Positions 11,774 to 23,520 of a stretch of 64,000 bases of DNA are shown here, in pieces. The stretch is from positions 10,428,501-10,492,500 of the forward strand of contig NC_062244.1 of NCBI RefSeq assembly GCF_905475465.1, read 5' to 3'. Positions within the stretch are counted from its first letter, which is position 1, and the number at the start of each line of letters is the position of its first letter. Under the pieces are notes generated by a model. The model was given only the letters and a program-made list of their open reading frames with translations, did no database searches and had not been told where the DNA came from. The DNA comes from Pieris napi. Its lineage: Eukaryota > Arthropoda > Insecta > Lepidoptera > Pieridae. The translations under genes and the position numbers were made by a program.

Positions 11774-13332
11774 CAGTTTCCTATCCTTCGATTATAAAGA
11801 GAGGTAATGTTAAGCGAGCGCGAGGAATCGAATCCAGTAGTAGGATTTTTCATCCTGTCCTTCCAGGAGAAGAGACGTTGGAAGAACAAATCGATAAAAT
11901 TTTCAAGTGGAATACATTTCCAAACGAAGTCGCGGGGTTACATATTTTGCAAATAAACTGTTAACATCGCAATATTCGTTATCACCATGTCACAGATTAA
12001 AAATATACAATACCTGAAAATCGTATCTAAAAATATGCTTCCATAAAAACTTATTTCAATTGAAAATATATCAATAGCGAACTTCAATATCGTTCACAAA
12101 GGATAGCAAAAAAGATCAGAGGACTGCAAAAAAATAGTGAAACTCACATGCCCTAGATTAAAAACGGGCACTTTTGTTTGCACATTGTAAAGGTTGAAGA
12201 GAATAAAAAATTAAACTGAAGAAGACCTATATTTTGAAATATCAGACAAATGATAGACCAAGGCGCATTTTGTCCAAACAATATGAGTGAAGAGAATGTT
12301 ATAATAAAAATCGTGTCTATTTTCAAATAATTTTGATCTTTTAGTACCCAAAAGTTTTTAACTTCAGACTCGGGACTTCAAGCTATAAATAAATAAAAAT
12401 AAATACAACGTATTCTGTATGCATAAATACAACAACAAATTTGAGCGAGTCGAGATAGCAAAGTGTCAAGGGGTCTTAAATTAAGCTTAGACCATTTATT
12501 AAAAGATTTATTAAAACATCTAGAATTAATAAAAACATCAAGCATAAATATTATGGGACATTTACTAATTACTTCTAGAGGCAGGAATACAGTCGAAAGT
12601 AGAGAGATTCGATAACTTTAGTTTTTCGTTCTTAATTTCGAAATGTTTGAAGAAGATAACTTTATAATAAAACTTCACACGTTGAATTTTACCAGGTTTC
12701 TATATAAATCAAAAAGACTTAATTTGATGCAGTTTTGTGGTACCTGTGCGAAGTTAGGACAGGATTAATATTTAGTCTAACAACCAATAAACCAATCCAA
12801 TAAGCCACAATTACGTAAAACCCCTGACGCGAACTAAATTAGAATACATTGTGATCCGAGGAAAATCTGCAATGAATAAAATAACAGTTATTTCGGTTTG
12901 GGACGATTTAATCTCATTTCGGTATTACGAAATTTCTTGTATGATAGACCATAATTTGCATACGACGATCAGTCTTCTAAGTTACTAATATATGTAATAA
13001 TACTGGTAGCTCTTTCTTTATAGCCGTCCGATTTATCTCTCAAGCAGCATGAATGTTTTGTCATTATAACTTTCGTGGAAATTTGAGAAATACGTAACAA
13101 ATAATACCATCAAAATATGAATTTTCGTCTTATATTACACTGCCTGTGCTGTCCGCGATTCAGTCATGGCGGGATTTTTTATACTTAACCTTAAATATAT
13201 TAATAAGTTTCAATGTGTGAATTAATAAGTGACAATAAATAATCATTATTACATAGTCTGCAACGTTAACAAAAAAAAATTATACGGATATACATATAAG
13301 GAAACCACATGGGGTATGTGTGTGTATGTCAC
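11774..13332. other. Unassigned intergenic sequence
   Basis: No exon or RNA gene could be supported. A GT-rich microsatellite (about 13313-13330) lies directly at the left edge of the nested transposon cluster. Confidence 0.3.
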
Positions 13333-13389
13333 CGTAAAATTGTAAACACCGTTAGATTGTAATCTATCTCGCGAGATTATAAACTGTCG

Positions 13390-13581
13390 AAAGATTGTGA
13401 ACCTCAACGAACTGCTTACAATTTAACGTATTATTATTCGGTAGTTATATGAAATTGTTGGAAAGTAAAATTAATCTGTAATTGACCAAAGAAGTTTGAA
13501 TGATAACTAAGTTAGTGTAGTACAATCTACCGAATAATAATACGTTAAATTGTAAGCAGTAAGCTGAGGTTCACAATCTTT
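13390..13581. mobile_element. Palindromic MITE inside the left arm
   Basis: Ends are aaagattgtgaacctca and its complement tgaggttcacaatcttt. About 50 bp of stem (including gtattattattcggtag) is followed by an 80 bp loop and the complementary stem. The right outer arm lacks this block, which marks it as an insertion in the left arm. Confidence 0.7.
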
Positions 13582-14198
13582 TGGTCCAAGAGGTAGTGAA
13601 CCCTGGGAGTAACGGTCTCCCTGTAAGGTTAGAAATTTGTATACTTACGATTTATGACATGCTAAGAGCAATAGCCATGACCTGGCAGGCGTCAGCCCTG
13701 CACGTCATCAGCCCCTTTATTTTTTGGACTGTTAAGTAAATTGAGTTTCAAAACTTGTTTCTGTAAATTTGAAAATTTAATAGGATAAAGTTTATTTATT
13801 GTACATCTTAAAAAAAAATTGACAGGCGATTACAATAAGCAGAAGTATATGACAGATCAATTAGAAAACGTAAAGTTGATGAGGTAAAATAAACTTTATC
13901 CTGTATACTTAAAATTTTTATATGTTTTCAAGTAAACGTCTCAGAGTAAATATGTACAATGCCAGGCGGTTTTGAACAGCATAAGACCTTGACAGGCGTC
14001 AGGCGTTAAGGGCGTGCGAGTGAGAGGTGTTGCGTGAATGCCTATAGTGCGAGTGAGACCGTTTATCTAATACGAAGGGACGTATACCTGCTCTAGAGCA
14101 ACAATGTACAGAGAAGAATTTCGTCAGTTGTGCCAATGATTTTTACTTGTGAAGATGCTTTGAGCTATAACATTTCTTATGTTGAGTGATTTCGAAGA

Positions 14199-14232
14199 TT
14201 TAAAAAATCAAACTAAAGTTTGATTTTTTAAA
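14199..14232. repeat. Perfect 16 bp hairpin, 2-base loop
   Basis: The left stem tttaaaaaatcaaact pairs exactly with agtttgattttttaaa. Confidence 0.8.
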
Positions 14233-14525
14233 ATTAAATATTATTGTCAATGGGTCCCCGTAACAAGTCGGAAAATGCATATATTATCTATATAATGGTG
14301 TTCCTTTTACTCGATTAGGTACAATACTTTTTAAATCATTGAAATCGGTAAATTGGTTGCGAAGATATTACACATTTTGTACAAGCCAACCGCGGCGCGG
14401 CCGAAATGCTCATGTGACGTCACGATTTCCCTACGAACCGCGCGCTCGCTCTTCGCCATTCATTTATTAAAGTTCACTCAATCTGCGCGGGTCGTGTTGT
14501 GGTTTTGTGGTTTTTATGTGAAAAT

Positions 14526-14723
14526 ATGCCGCATTATAAGTACTGTATAGTACCGAAATGTACTAATACTTCAACTAGTACACCTGAAAAACTGTTTTTT
14601 AATGTGCCAAGGGACCTGAAAGTGCGCAAAAAATGGTGTACTGTCATGAAGAGCGGTGACAGTACACCTTACATTACTCATGTGGTAAACAGTATCTTAG
14701 TAAAACTTGTTTACGAATGTTAA
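14526..14723 (+). pseudogene. Truncated THAP-type zinc finger protein
   Basis: Starts at an ATG (14526) and reads 65 codons. The N-terminus has the THAP layout: Met-Pro, C-x4-C (Cys7 and Cys12), Asn after the second Cys, then LFFNVPRDLKVRKKW with the invariant Pro and Trp. The C-terminal Cys-His pair and the AVPTIF-type end of a THAP domain are not present before the stop, so the domain is broken. THAP domains bind DNA in transposases such as P element and in host regulators. Its position inside an element with inverted ends suggests a decayed transposase N-terminus; that is inference. Confidence 0.55.
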
Positions 14724-15074
14724 AGAAAAATACAGGGTCGTACTAGGTGTATTTCAATGAATAAATAAATGATAAAAAGTGTAAGTAGTGAAATTTCTAA
14801 TAACCCTTCCTCAGTAGTCTGGTAAAACCCAGGGTCGTACTGAGGCTCAACTAAATGAAATGTGCCGTTCCCGGGAATATTTCCCAATGCCGGAACATTC
14901 CCGCTTTGGGGAATATGTATCTGTAGGTAATAAAACTGTAGCCAAAATGAATTCTATACATTGAATATTTTTTTGAATAATCGAGTTATGAGAGCTCCAT
15001 ACACGCAATAGAAACCAAAAATATTGTTTTTGAATTTCTTGTCTGTCTGTTGAACGCTTTTCACGCGAAAACCG

Positions 15075-15329
15075 CTAGACGTATTTTACGCCTTTTTTTT
15101 TAAAACTCTTTGCGAATATTTTTACAAGACGTTTTCCTCTTTCCATAGCGACTGTCTCCTGTATGGATGCCCCGAAAATCTGTTCAACTAAAACACCATC
15201 AGTCTTGCAGTTTGCAGTTTCGTGAATTTTTGACGCCGTTACTCTGCAGTATCTTAGTTCCCTCCATAATGGTGAATCAGCTTGCGATAATGTTGCTTCT
15301 TCTGCTTTGCTACAGTCATCTATTGTCAT
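15075..15329 (-). pseudogene. YqaJ-like nuclease fragment
   Basis: An 84-codon minus-strand frame contains the pattern W-x-ELRYCRVTASKIHE, then CKTDG, then a TVAMERGKRL-like segment. This fits the start of the YqaJ exonuclease/recombinase fold as found in large families of insect transposon-associated proteins. Only the first part of the nuclease core is present and no complete catalytic set is visible. It lies opposite in strand to the THAP frame, so the two are unlikely to be one gene. Family assignment is from motif memory and needs a profile search. Confidence 0.5.
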
Positions 15330-16265
15330 CCGACTTGAGCAGAAGATTATTTCATTCTCATTAGGATTGCTTGTTCAAACAATCCAAGGTAAACGAATAA
15401 AGTATACCTACCGATTACTTTGTTTCTTATATTCATTTGCACTGACAAAACTAGACGACAACAATACGCAAGTCGATGAGATTGAAATAAAATTAATCAT
15501 TTCGTCGGGCACTTTTCTTACTTACTTACCAGCAATGTGCCGTCCGTTGCCTACTAACAATACTAGGAACTAACTCCCAATAAGATTTACGACTGGCAAT
15601 GCACCCAGAAACATTGAGAAGAATATTCCCGGTAACATGTTCATATCCATAAACCTTACTGGGAATTTTCCCGGGCCTGAATACGACCCTGTATTCCTGA
15701 CCTACTTATTATCCTGCTGTTTTGATTAGGTTGACAATGAGATTTGCTTACCTCTGAAGTTTCCAACCACGAATTTCAGCGCTTGTATAGTTTAAATGAT
15801 TACTAAGATAATCAAATACCATTTAGGTAGATTATCGGATTGCGAATGCTTGCTCAAAACCGATATCTACCTTATTTCTACCACTGATTTGTTATATTAT
15901 AATATTAAACAAATCAAATCACTTATTAATCGATTGGGTATAAACTGGTGACGTTACGCTCCGTGTTGGACGAGTATCGCGAACAGAATAAACAGCGCGG
16001 GGCGCGCTGTGGTTCAGCGGCAAGCGTTGAGATATTGTGACGTCATTGCTTTCGTTCGCGCGGTCAGTAAACCTTGTTTGGTATTTTGCCCATAACTTTG
16101 TCAGTTTTGGTCGTAGAACAAAATTTTTTACACCTTATGTTTTAGTTTCTCAAGGACTATAAAACTGCATTTATAACATAAAACCGTTACGGGTCCCCAT
16201 TGTGCAGTGATATTGTGTATTGTTGTACTTAATATGTATTAACATTTCAGTAAATAGTGTGCAAG

Positions 16266-16845
16266 ATGAAATTGGAACACGTGGTTTGTGTGATTTGTAA
16301 CGAAGACACTGACGAAAAAACTGTACGATTTACAGAGACTACGTTGAATAAAAGTAAATCAAAGTAGTAAGCTATGATTCATCGAATTTACCACCCTGCA
16401 AACGTGAACTACATCAACAATTATTGAGAACTGCCTACATTACAAATATATGGCGAAATTGTAATTTAAAAGAACCAACAATTCTTACACCTGAAAATAA
16501 CGGTTGGAACTTAATTGATAGTCGTTACGAATTTAATTGGTATGAGGGGAATACGGTTCCATCTTCTATATACGACATACTTTTACAAGGACCTGCTGAT
16601 ACTGCCACAGCACAATCGACTGAAACTGAGGAATGCATTTCAGGTAACATACAACTATTTTATTCCGTAACATTTAATACGCAGTCCTATGTAAGCTTGA
16701 TATTTAATTCTTAACAACCTTATTGATTCATTAAAATATTTTTTTTTTACTATTTTCAGATGAGGAAAACATTGTTAAAGAATCAGATGATGATGAAAAC
16801 AGTGATAGCGAAATTTCGGATGATGCTGAAGAAAATGAATGTTAA
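16266..16845 (+). pseudogene. Remnant of a spliced transposon-associated gene
   Basis: The first part (ATG 16266, 33 codons, stop at 16365) has a C-x2-C pair (VCVICNED). A second, better preserved part lies in another frame from about 16370, includes LPPCKRELHQQLLRTAYI and a W/Y-rich stretch (GWNLIDSRYEFNWYEG), and ends at a good donor (16644, gtaaca). A good acceptor (16758-16759) leads to a short acidic last exon ending TAA at 16845. An AATAAA follows at 16871. The C-terminal pattern recalls repeated arthropod and Hydra proteins of unknown function; that is recalled, not searched. The core appears deleted. Confidence 0.5.
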
Positions 16846-17672
16846 AAATAATGTAGATTGCATAAAACCCAATAAAATACATTGCATTTACTGTATGCGT
16901 TCATGTAACATTTCTTATTTGCACGCCCTTAACGCCTGACGCCTGTCAAGGTCTTATGCTGTTCAAAACCGCCTGGCATTGTACATATTTACTCTGAGAC
17001 GTTTACTTGAAAACATATAAAAATTTTAAGTATACAGGATAAAGTTTATTTTACCTCATCAACTTTACGTTTTCTAATTGATCTGTCATATACTTCTGCT
17101 TATTGTAATCGCCTGTCAATTTTTTTTTAAGATGTACAATAAATAAACTTTATCCTATTAAATTTTCAAATTTACAGAAACAAGTTTTGAAACTCAATTT
17201 ACTTAACAGTCCAAAAAATAAAGGGGCTGATGACGTGCAGGTAGTGTTGCCCAAATGCAAGACCAAGACGAGACTTAGGCCAGTCTTGGTATTGTCTTGC
17301 GTCAATACACCTGGTCTCGGTCTTGGTATTGGTATTGCGCTCTCAGTCTTGGTCTTGGTCTTGATCTTGCAGCAAGAGTCTCGCAAGTCTCGCAAGACTT
17401 GCAAATACCTATTTGCCTATTGCTATTTGTGGGGGCTTGCGGGCTATCCTGGAGCATTCACCAATGTACAATGTTCATCAACCAATAATAGCAGGCAGGC
17501 TACAGGCATTGTGTTGAGATTAGCAGATTTCATTACAGTGTGCGTAGGTACATTTTTTAGGCAATTTGTCGTACTCGTGACTGGCGCGCTTTGCTACGTA
17601 GGTACTGTCGTTAAAGTATGTGTAAGTAAGAAACTATGTAGGTACCTACTACAACAAAATTGTATTCCTTAG

Positions 17673-17708
17673 AAAAATAATCGTCGTACCTACACGACGA
17701 TTATTTTT
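17673..17708. repeat. Perfect 15 bp hairpin, 6-base loop
   Basis: The left stem aaaaataatcgtcgt pairs exactly with acgacgattattttt. Confidence 0.8.
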
Positions 17709-17926
17709 ATTTATTTAGTAAATCATCGCTGAAGACAATAGTCGCTACTAGAGTAGGTACGATAGAAGTTGATATACCGACACTGCAATTCTCGATGATT
17801 TTAAAACAAAATGCGTAAAGCAATATGACGTCGCTCATATTTGGAGCTTTTCCACGTTTCAAGTTTGTTAAAATCACCCACTTCCAATTTTGCAGTGCAA
17901 TGTCTTTTAAAAAGGTATAATAGGTA

Positions 17927-18357
17927 ATCTATATATATAAAAATGAAACCCGTTTTCCGTTGTCACGACATAACATGAAAACGGTTTGACCGATTTGTCT
18001 GATTTTTTTAAATAATATACCTTGAAGTACGAAGATGGTTCTTACGGAGAAAAATTAAAATAAAATTGAGTGAATCAGTCTAAAAACAACACTTTTCTAT
18101 ATTCCCATACAAAATATTCGTAATAATACTTAAAAGTGAATTTGAACTTTAATACCATAGCATAAAGTTCAAGTGTTAGTGGAGGGGTTCCGAGAAGGTA
18201 AATTTTTATTTTTTGACATAATGTATTTTGTTGTCTTATCAATTTTCTTTTTTTATCTTACTAGCTAGACCGGTGTCCCGAATAGCAGAATAAGTATTTT
18301 AAACAAATAAAGAATCGACTGTTAGGCGGTACGATGTTCGCCAGGCCAGCTAGTAAT
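17927..18357. mobile_element. Dispersed repeat, family B copy 1 (inside the hAT element)
   Basis: Runs from aatctatatatataaaaatg, through cccgttttccgttgtcacga and cactaacacttgaac-type sequence, to ggccagctagtaat. An inverted copy with the same order lies at 44566-44990. Class is not assigned; these units with a TATATA end and a GCTAGTA end are common in lepidopteran DNA. Confidence 0.7.
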
Positions 18358-18701
18358 AATATAAACTAGGTATATTTTTATTACTTACAACAATTTTTAT
18401 AAAATCTACCTATCCTTACGACTACATTCTTCCTTGCGAGGACAACATAATCTATTTGCGTCCGTTCTGAGCACCCGGAAACTTATTTTATTCTTTAGAA
18501 CATGGGCAGTGGCGGCGACCTTTGACATGAAAGCGACGGCGGCAACACAAAGTCTAGAAGCGGACTAAATTTTTACCTATTTTGGTGGGGTTGTCAATGT
18601 TGGCATTAGCACAGAAAAATAAAATTAAGTAAACACAACGTTTATCCACTTTTTAATAACTAGGTATCCACGATAGAATATTTTTTCTACTAATTTCCTA
18701 A

Positions 18702-19418
18702 GGGTCGATTCGACCAAACTTCAATTTATTAACGAGTAACTATACCAAGAATAATCTATTCCATGATTTTAATCTCGAGTAAATCCATAGTCGTTTGTCC
18801 ACGTAATCGATAGTATAATTGCGCTAGGAATAACAATACGCGAATAGCAAGAAAATGGTGAACGAATATAAAACTCGGCAAATAAATGTTGTTCTACAAC
18901 GGGACAGTGTAAGAGCATACATCATGTCAACTCGATTTTGCCGTATTATAGTGTGAAAAAGTAGCTTTTAACAGGTGTCAAACGACAACAAAAAGTTTTT
19001 ATTTCTTGTTTGTTTGAGGCTTTCGTCTAAAAAGGAACTTCTGTTGAGCCTAGTTGAATTTCATTCTAATATTATAGAAAATAAAAAATCTAAAAATAAA
19101 TAAATAAATAATAAATTGTTTAAACGTTTCATTATACAATGCCAGACTATTAATTTAGTGCGTTGCGTTGACTTGAAATTAAAACACAGAATAAATATTT
19201 GTGAAATGACAGAAATCAGTTGATTGGACTGACTGACGCCATTAAATTATTCTAGGAATAGCTGTTATTCCGTGCGAAACGGCGGTATAGTAGCAATTCC
19301 CGAATAAGCCCACTATTCTTAGAATTTGTAGTTGGTAAAACGTAAAATTTATTTACTCTCGATTAACTGACGATTTATTCTAAGATTAAGATTTACTCTT
19401 GTTTGGTCGAATCGACCC
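18702..19418. mobile_element. PIF/Harbinger-like MITE nested in the hAT element
   Basis: Exact inverted ends gggtcgattcgaccaaac / gtttggtcgaatcgaccc are flanked by TAA on both sides (18699-18701 and 19419-19421). TWA duplications with G-rich ends fit PIF/Harbinger. The interior has no transposase. Confidence 0.8.
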
Positions 19419-21011
19419 TAAGTACTCAGTCTAAATATCTTTTTCATAATTTTTGTTTTTCAATAATATGTTGTGTGTAATTGAATGGTAAACTCTAAAT
19501 CTTACTAGAGAGCTTTTTTAAAATAAACTTATTGAAAGCACTGACATGGCATATACACTTTTCAATCTTGCTGCTCACATTTTAGTACCTAGGTATCACT
19601 CACTATCTATCATTTACCGATATTAACAATGATTATTTCGAAATCAAAATATTCGCAATTCAATAGATGCAATACCTACTTAGTTATTAATTATCATCTC
19701 GCCCGACAGCTTTTAACGCTGTAGTGTTCGAATTCAAGCCAGTGTGAGAATGTATTTAAATAAAAAAAACTCAGAGCATTCAATTTATACCTACCTACTG
19801 CTGGGACATCTTCAAGGTCATTTAATTTTATACTCCTATACCAACCCTACCAAAATAGGTAAAAATTTGTGTGCCTCTGTCCGTACTCTTTGTCGGCGAA
19901 TGCGGCGCTCAGTGTCAAATGCTGTGTTACACTTGTTGCAAACCGCATCTTTGTCGGTAAATTATCAAATAACTAACCTATTTAATACACCGACCGACCA
20001 ACAGTTTATTCGCAGAACGTCACATTTCCCCAATCAACTTTGAACCTTAATTCTTTAGCGATAAACTTGAAAATCTGTTGATTGAAAATTTGATAGATTG
20101 TAGTAGCTTGATGTGCTGGCGTCTGTACCATAGTATTGGCTGCCGTAGAAACTGTTACTAGACCTACTCGACTCGCTGTTAGTTTTAAATTTTGCTAAAT
20201 AGAAGAATAATATAAACTTTGAAACATAAGTTTCACACCTACATGATGTTTATATAATTTTGTTAACTATAATTTTAAGCACATACCAACCTACAAGTAC
20301 TAACGTTAGATCTGCACATTAGACATAAACAAGCATAACATATTATTATAGTTAGATACCTACAAGGTATGAACTTTGCTAGAAAGTTATTAGGGAACAG
20401 ATTTGTGAGTATTAACACGCTACATACTTAATAAATTGTTGAAATATAATAAGTACTTACCTACCTAATCAATACAATACGTTTCAGGGTGCTTTCAGAC
20501 GAGCGGCACGTTGCCAATTACAAATACAACTGCAGCCCTTAGTTTAGTGTTATGATTTGTGATACCTACGGTTTTGATACTGGGGAACGTTTCTCAAAAT
20601 CGGGATTGAAACCAAATACCTACTTAATAACGCCCAAATCTCAGTTTGTCTTAACTGCAAGACGCAAGAGTCTTGCAGGCTTAAGTATTGTCTTGCTCAA
20701 GTCTTGCAGGGTTCAGTCTTGGTATTGGTCTTGCTATAATAAGGCGGTCTTGGTATTGGTCTTGGTCTTGCAAAAACGCAAGAACAAGACCAAGACTGCA
20801 AGACCAAGACCGATTTTGGGCAACACTACGTGCAGGGCTGACGCCTGCCAGGTCATGGCTATTGCTCTTAGCATGTCATAAATCGTAAGTATACAAATTT
20901 CTAACCTTACAGGGAGACCGTTACTCCCAGGGTTCACTAGCTCTCCAGCTATTTCGACAGTTTATAATCTCGCGAGATAGATTACAATCTAACGGTGTTT
21001 ACAATTTTACG

Positions 21012-22607
21012 TTAACATGTACATAAACACACATGCGTGGGTGTGTGTACGTGACTGTGTGTATGTGTCAACTATTTAATTATGGTTTGCTTTTTTTCTG
21101 TATCCTCATAGTTGAGGTCCAGTAGCCACAGTGTTATATAAATACTATATGTTCTATCTTGATTTTGTTAAACTCATAGTGGTGGTTACAAACGTTAGGT
21201 AAGCATTAATATTTGGAAGCATGGGCTAATAATGAAAATATTAATCCAGAACTAATAAATATAAACATTAATCACGTGTAGTTCTAACAATGAAAGACAT
21301 CACATTACCACACCATTAGCCGTTCTCCATCGGAGTAATTACGGCATTAATATATTATACCCAGTAGACCCTTACAATACTGAAGAATGGATTCCCGAAA
21401 ATTAGGGTCTTATAGAATCTTGCCCTTGCGAAGCTGAACAATAGTAAGTCGAGCACACGTGTGATTTAGTTTCGGAAACCTTATTTAATTCCATTAAAAT
21501 ATACGGCCTCCATGTCATGCTTTTGTATTTTGGGTCGAAATTGGAAAATCTCATGTTGGGATTGGTTAGGGTTACATAGAGGAAAATTACCAATTTGTTA
21601 CTGCTACGTTAACGACATACACACTGGAAACCAAGTCAATGTATTCTTACAAAACTGTCACACTATTTAGGTACATTAATATTATTTATTTCGTAATCCT
21701 ACAGCTAACAAAATATATATTATATAAAAAAATCAATCAATTACACAAAAAATATAGCCACACAGAATACATAATATTTACAAAAATGTTCAAACATTCA
21801 CAAAAGGGAAAAAACAATAAAATTTGATGGATTTTGTGTAGTTTGATTGTCTTATGTAGCAGGACCAACATGTTTCCAAGCTTTACATCTTGAATATAAT
21901 CCTCTAATTTGTAAAAAGCTTGTCTACAAAGTGTAGGTACTTATTTCTCATAAAAATATAAATTTTAATGAAACTAAAAGCGATATCCATAATGAATGTT
22001 TCTCGTCCCTACTTATTTGTCTTCAGGGTATGAATCTCTATTAATTAAAAATAATTATATTTAATAAATAATATTGTATTACAACAAACAACATATGCAC
22101 GTCATTGATATTACAAATGCAATTGTACATTCTCGTTACGACGGATTGCGACGGTTGATTCCGACGGGATTATATTTATCCTCTTGATATTTTTTGTATA
22201 ATATTCAAATGAGTTCATTCAAAGTTTAAATTTTTATAAAGACTGATTTTGTAAATATCTACAAACAGAAGCTATTTTGTGACTATTTTAATTAAAAGTT
22301 TGTAATAATATCAAGACCCGGTCAACAATCGCTTCATGGTACAACATAGAACGAGTGAACAGAGCCCGTCAACAAAGACGTTGCGCCAACTGAATGCTGT
22401 CTCCGATACGATTGACGTCTTTATATGTTCGCAGAGCAAGTTCAGAGTAGCGATAGGCTTAGGATAGTGTATTTTTACGAAAAAATAAGTTTGGACTATG
22501 AGTCCACCTCACTTGAACTAGGCCAATACGAAGCCGAAAGACACTTACGGGCAATAGGTGATCGCCTACTTAAGAAGTCATGTTTTTATCATGTATTTTT
22601 TTATATA
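21012..22607. other. Intergenic, no gene recognised
   Basis: Begins with a GT-rich microsatellite. A LINE-tail-like phrase (tttcgtaatcctacagctaaca) occurs near 21690. Nothing else could be supported. Confidence 0.3.
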
Positions 22608-22782
22608 ATAGTAGGAGGCAAACGGGCTGAAGGCTCAACTAATGTTAAGTGATAGCGCCCAACTATGGACACTCACTTTGCCAGAAGGCTCGCAAGTGCC
22701 GGTCTTTTAAGAATTGGTACGCTATTTTCTCGAAAGACCCTTAGTCGAATTGGTTCGGAAATACTTCAGTGGGCAGCTGGTA
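22608..22782 (-). mobile_element. CR1/jockey-type LINE 3' tail, copy 2
   Basis: Same order of blocks as 8783-8970: taatgttaagtgata, cactttgccagaaggctcgc, cttttaagaattggtacgct, acttcagtgggcagct. 5'-truncated. Confidence 0.65.
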
Positions 22783-23340
22783 TAAGATATATATCAATCT
22801 GCCTACACTTAGGGCTTACAGCACCCAAGTAAAAGCTAGTATATTATGGTATAATCGAATTTATTTCAATTCAAATTTTCCGATCAAGTTGGTAGGTAGC
22901 CGCGGTCGGTCGCAAATAAGACATGTTTGCAATTTTTGTTGCTCCACTGCAAAATCCTTCATCGCAACATTACATTTTCATATTTATTTCTAAAATATTT
23001 TGTAGTTTGGTTCCTCGGAAATAAGATGAGAGGGAATTTTTATATTACCTTGTTTATGGTTATTACAAAATACAATAGTACTTCTTAAAATACAGTAAAT
23101 CAGACCAATGTGTGCTGTTATATTAGATGTGCTACTGTAATTACTATTAAGGGGTGTGTTCAGATTTCATTTGAACATTGACCAACTGCTGACACGGCTC
23201 ACGTGGTGATTCTAAATTTTAACAGCTGTAGGCGCGCGATACACCGACAGCTCACAAGAATAATATTAAGTATGTGTGAATAGGTGTAAGTAGTATTTAA
23301 GATATTGTTTTATAACAATAAATGAGATTTTAATATTGCT
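22783..23340. other. Intergenic, no gene recognised
   Basis: AT-rich with no exon-like frame or bounded repeat. Confidence 0.25.
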
Positions 23341-23520
23341 GTCTTATTCATTTCTTGCTTCCTCTCAAAGTCGCGAAGACTCCTTAATTGTCGTGGAGAG
23401 CCTGTCCGACAGCTTTGAGATAACTTCACCACCATGAATCTTTGATCCTACCCGTAAGGGTCCGTCTGTTACCTAGGTCTCTTGGTCAGACATCCTGTAC
23501 TTATTTATATATTCACTTAA
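23341..23520 (+). repeat. Dispersed repeat, family G copy 1
   Basis: The block with cttcctctcaaagtcgcgaa, gactcctt, gatcctacc and gtccgtctgt matches 50325-50500 in order and orientation. It is likely a LINE 3' fragment, but there is no coding evidence. Confidence 0.55.

Larger units (their letters stand above)
14249..16203. mobile_element. Inner element with inverted ends carrying a THAP ORF
   Basis: Ends resemble each other in inverted orientation: caatgggtccccgtaac at the left and gttacgggtccccattg at the right. Both subterminal regions are GC-rich with gcgcg steps and a gtgacgtca motif. The interior holds a THAP-like open frame (plus) and a YqaJ-like fragment (minus). No target duplication was found, so the boundaries are approximate. 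THAP domains are found in P-element and some other transposases, which fits a mobile origin, but no catalytic domain is present. Confidence 0.55.
17242..20828. mobile_element. hAT-like element, non-autonomous, 3.6 kb
   Basis: Inverted ends tagtgttgcccaaa / ttttgggcaacacta are flanked by the exact 8 bp direct repeat cgtgcagg (17234-17241 and 20829-20836). The undamaged left outer arm shows the empty site with a single copy. An 8 bp duplication fits hAT. About 150 bp next to each end is packed with the motif cttggtcttg or its complement (17256-17405 and 20650-20815), probably transposase-binding subterminal repeats. There is no transposase frame, and two further elements are nested inside. The 161-codon frame at the left end is made of these repeats. 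Confidence 0.85.
13333..21011. mobile_element. Composite foldback transposon cluster (outer element)
   Basis: The left arm (13333-14018) is an inverted copy of the right arm, which is now in two pieces (16921-17241 and 20837-21011). Arms begin cgtaaaattgtaaacaccg and share phrases such as ctatctcgcgagatta, ccaggtcatggctattgc and acgcctgacgcctgtcaagg. After removing later insertions each arm is about 490 bp. Between the arms lie a THAP-bearing element (14249-16203) and remains of a spliced gene (16266-16845). No clear outer target duplication was found, so the superfamily is unassigned. Confidence 0.75.

Noticed and set aside
15167..15573. Plus-strand frames opposite and next to the YqaJ-like fragment
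   Set aside because: Compositional shadows without motifs.
16921..17241. Possible second independent element sharing the 13708-14018 sequence
   Set aside because: It is collinear and inverted with the left arm and continues at 20837 after the hAT insertion, so it is the right arm of one element.
17187..17672. 161-codon frame at the left end of the hAT element
   Set aside because: It is largely cttggtcttg repeats read as protein (LVLVL runs) and crosses the element boundary.
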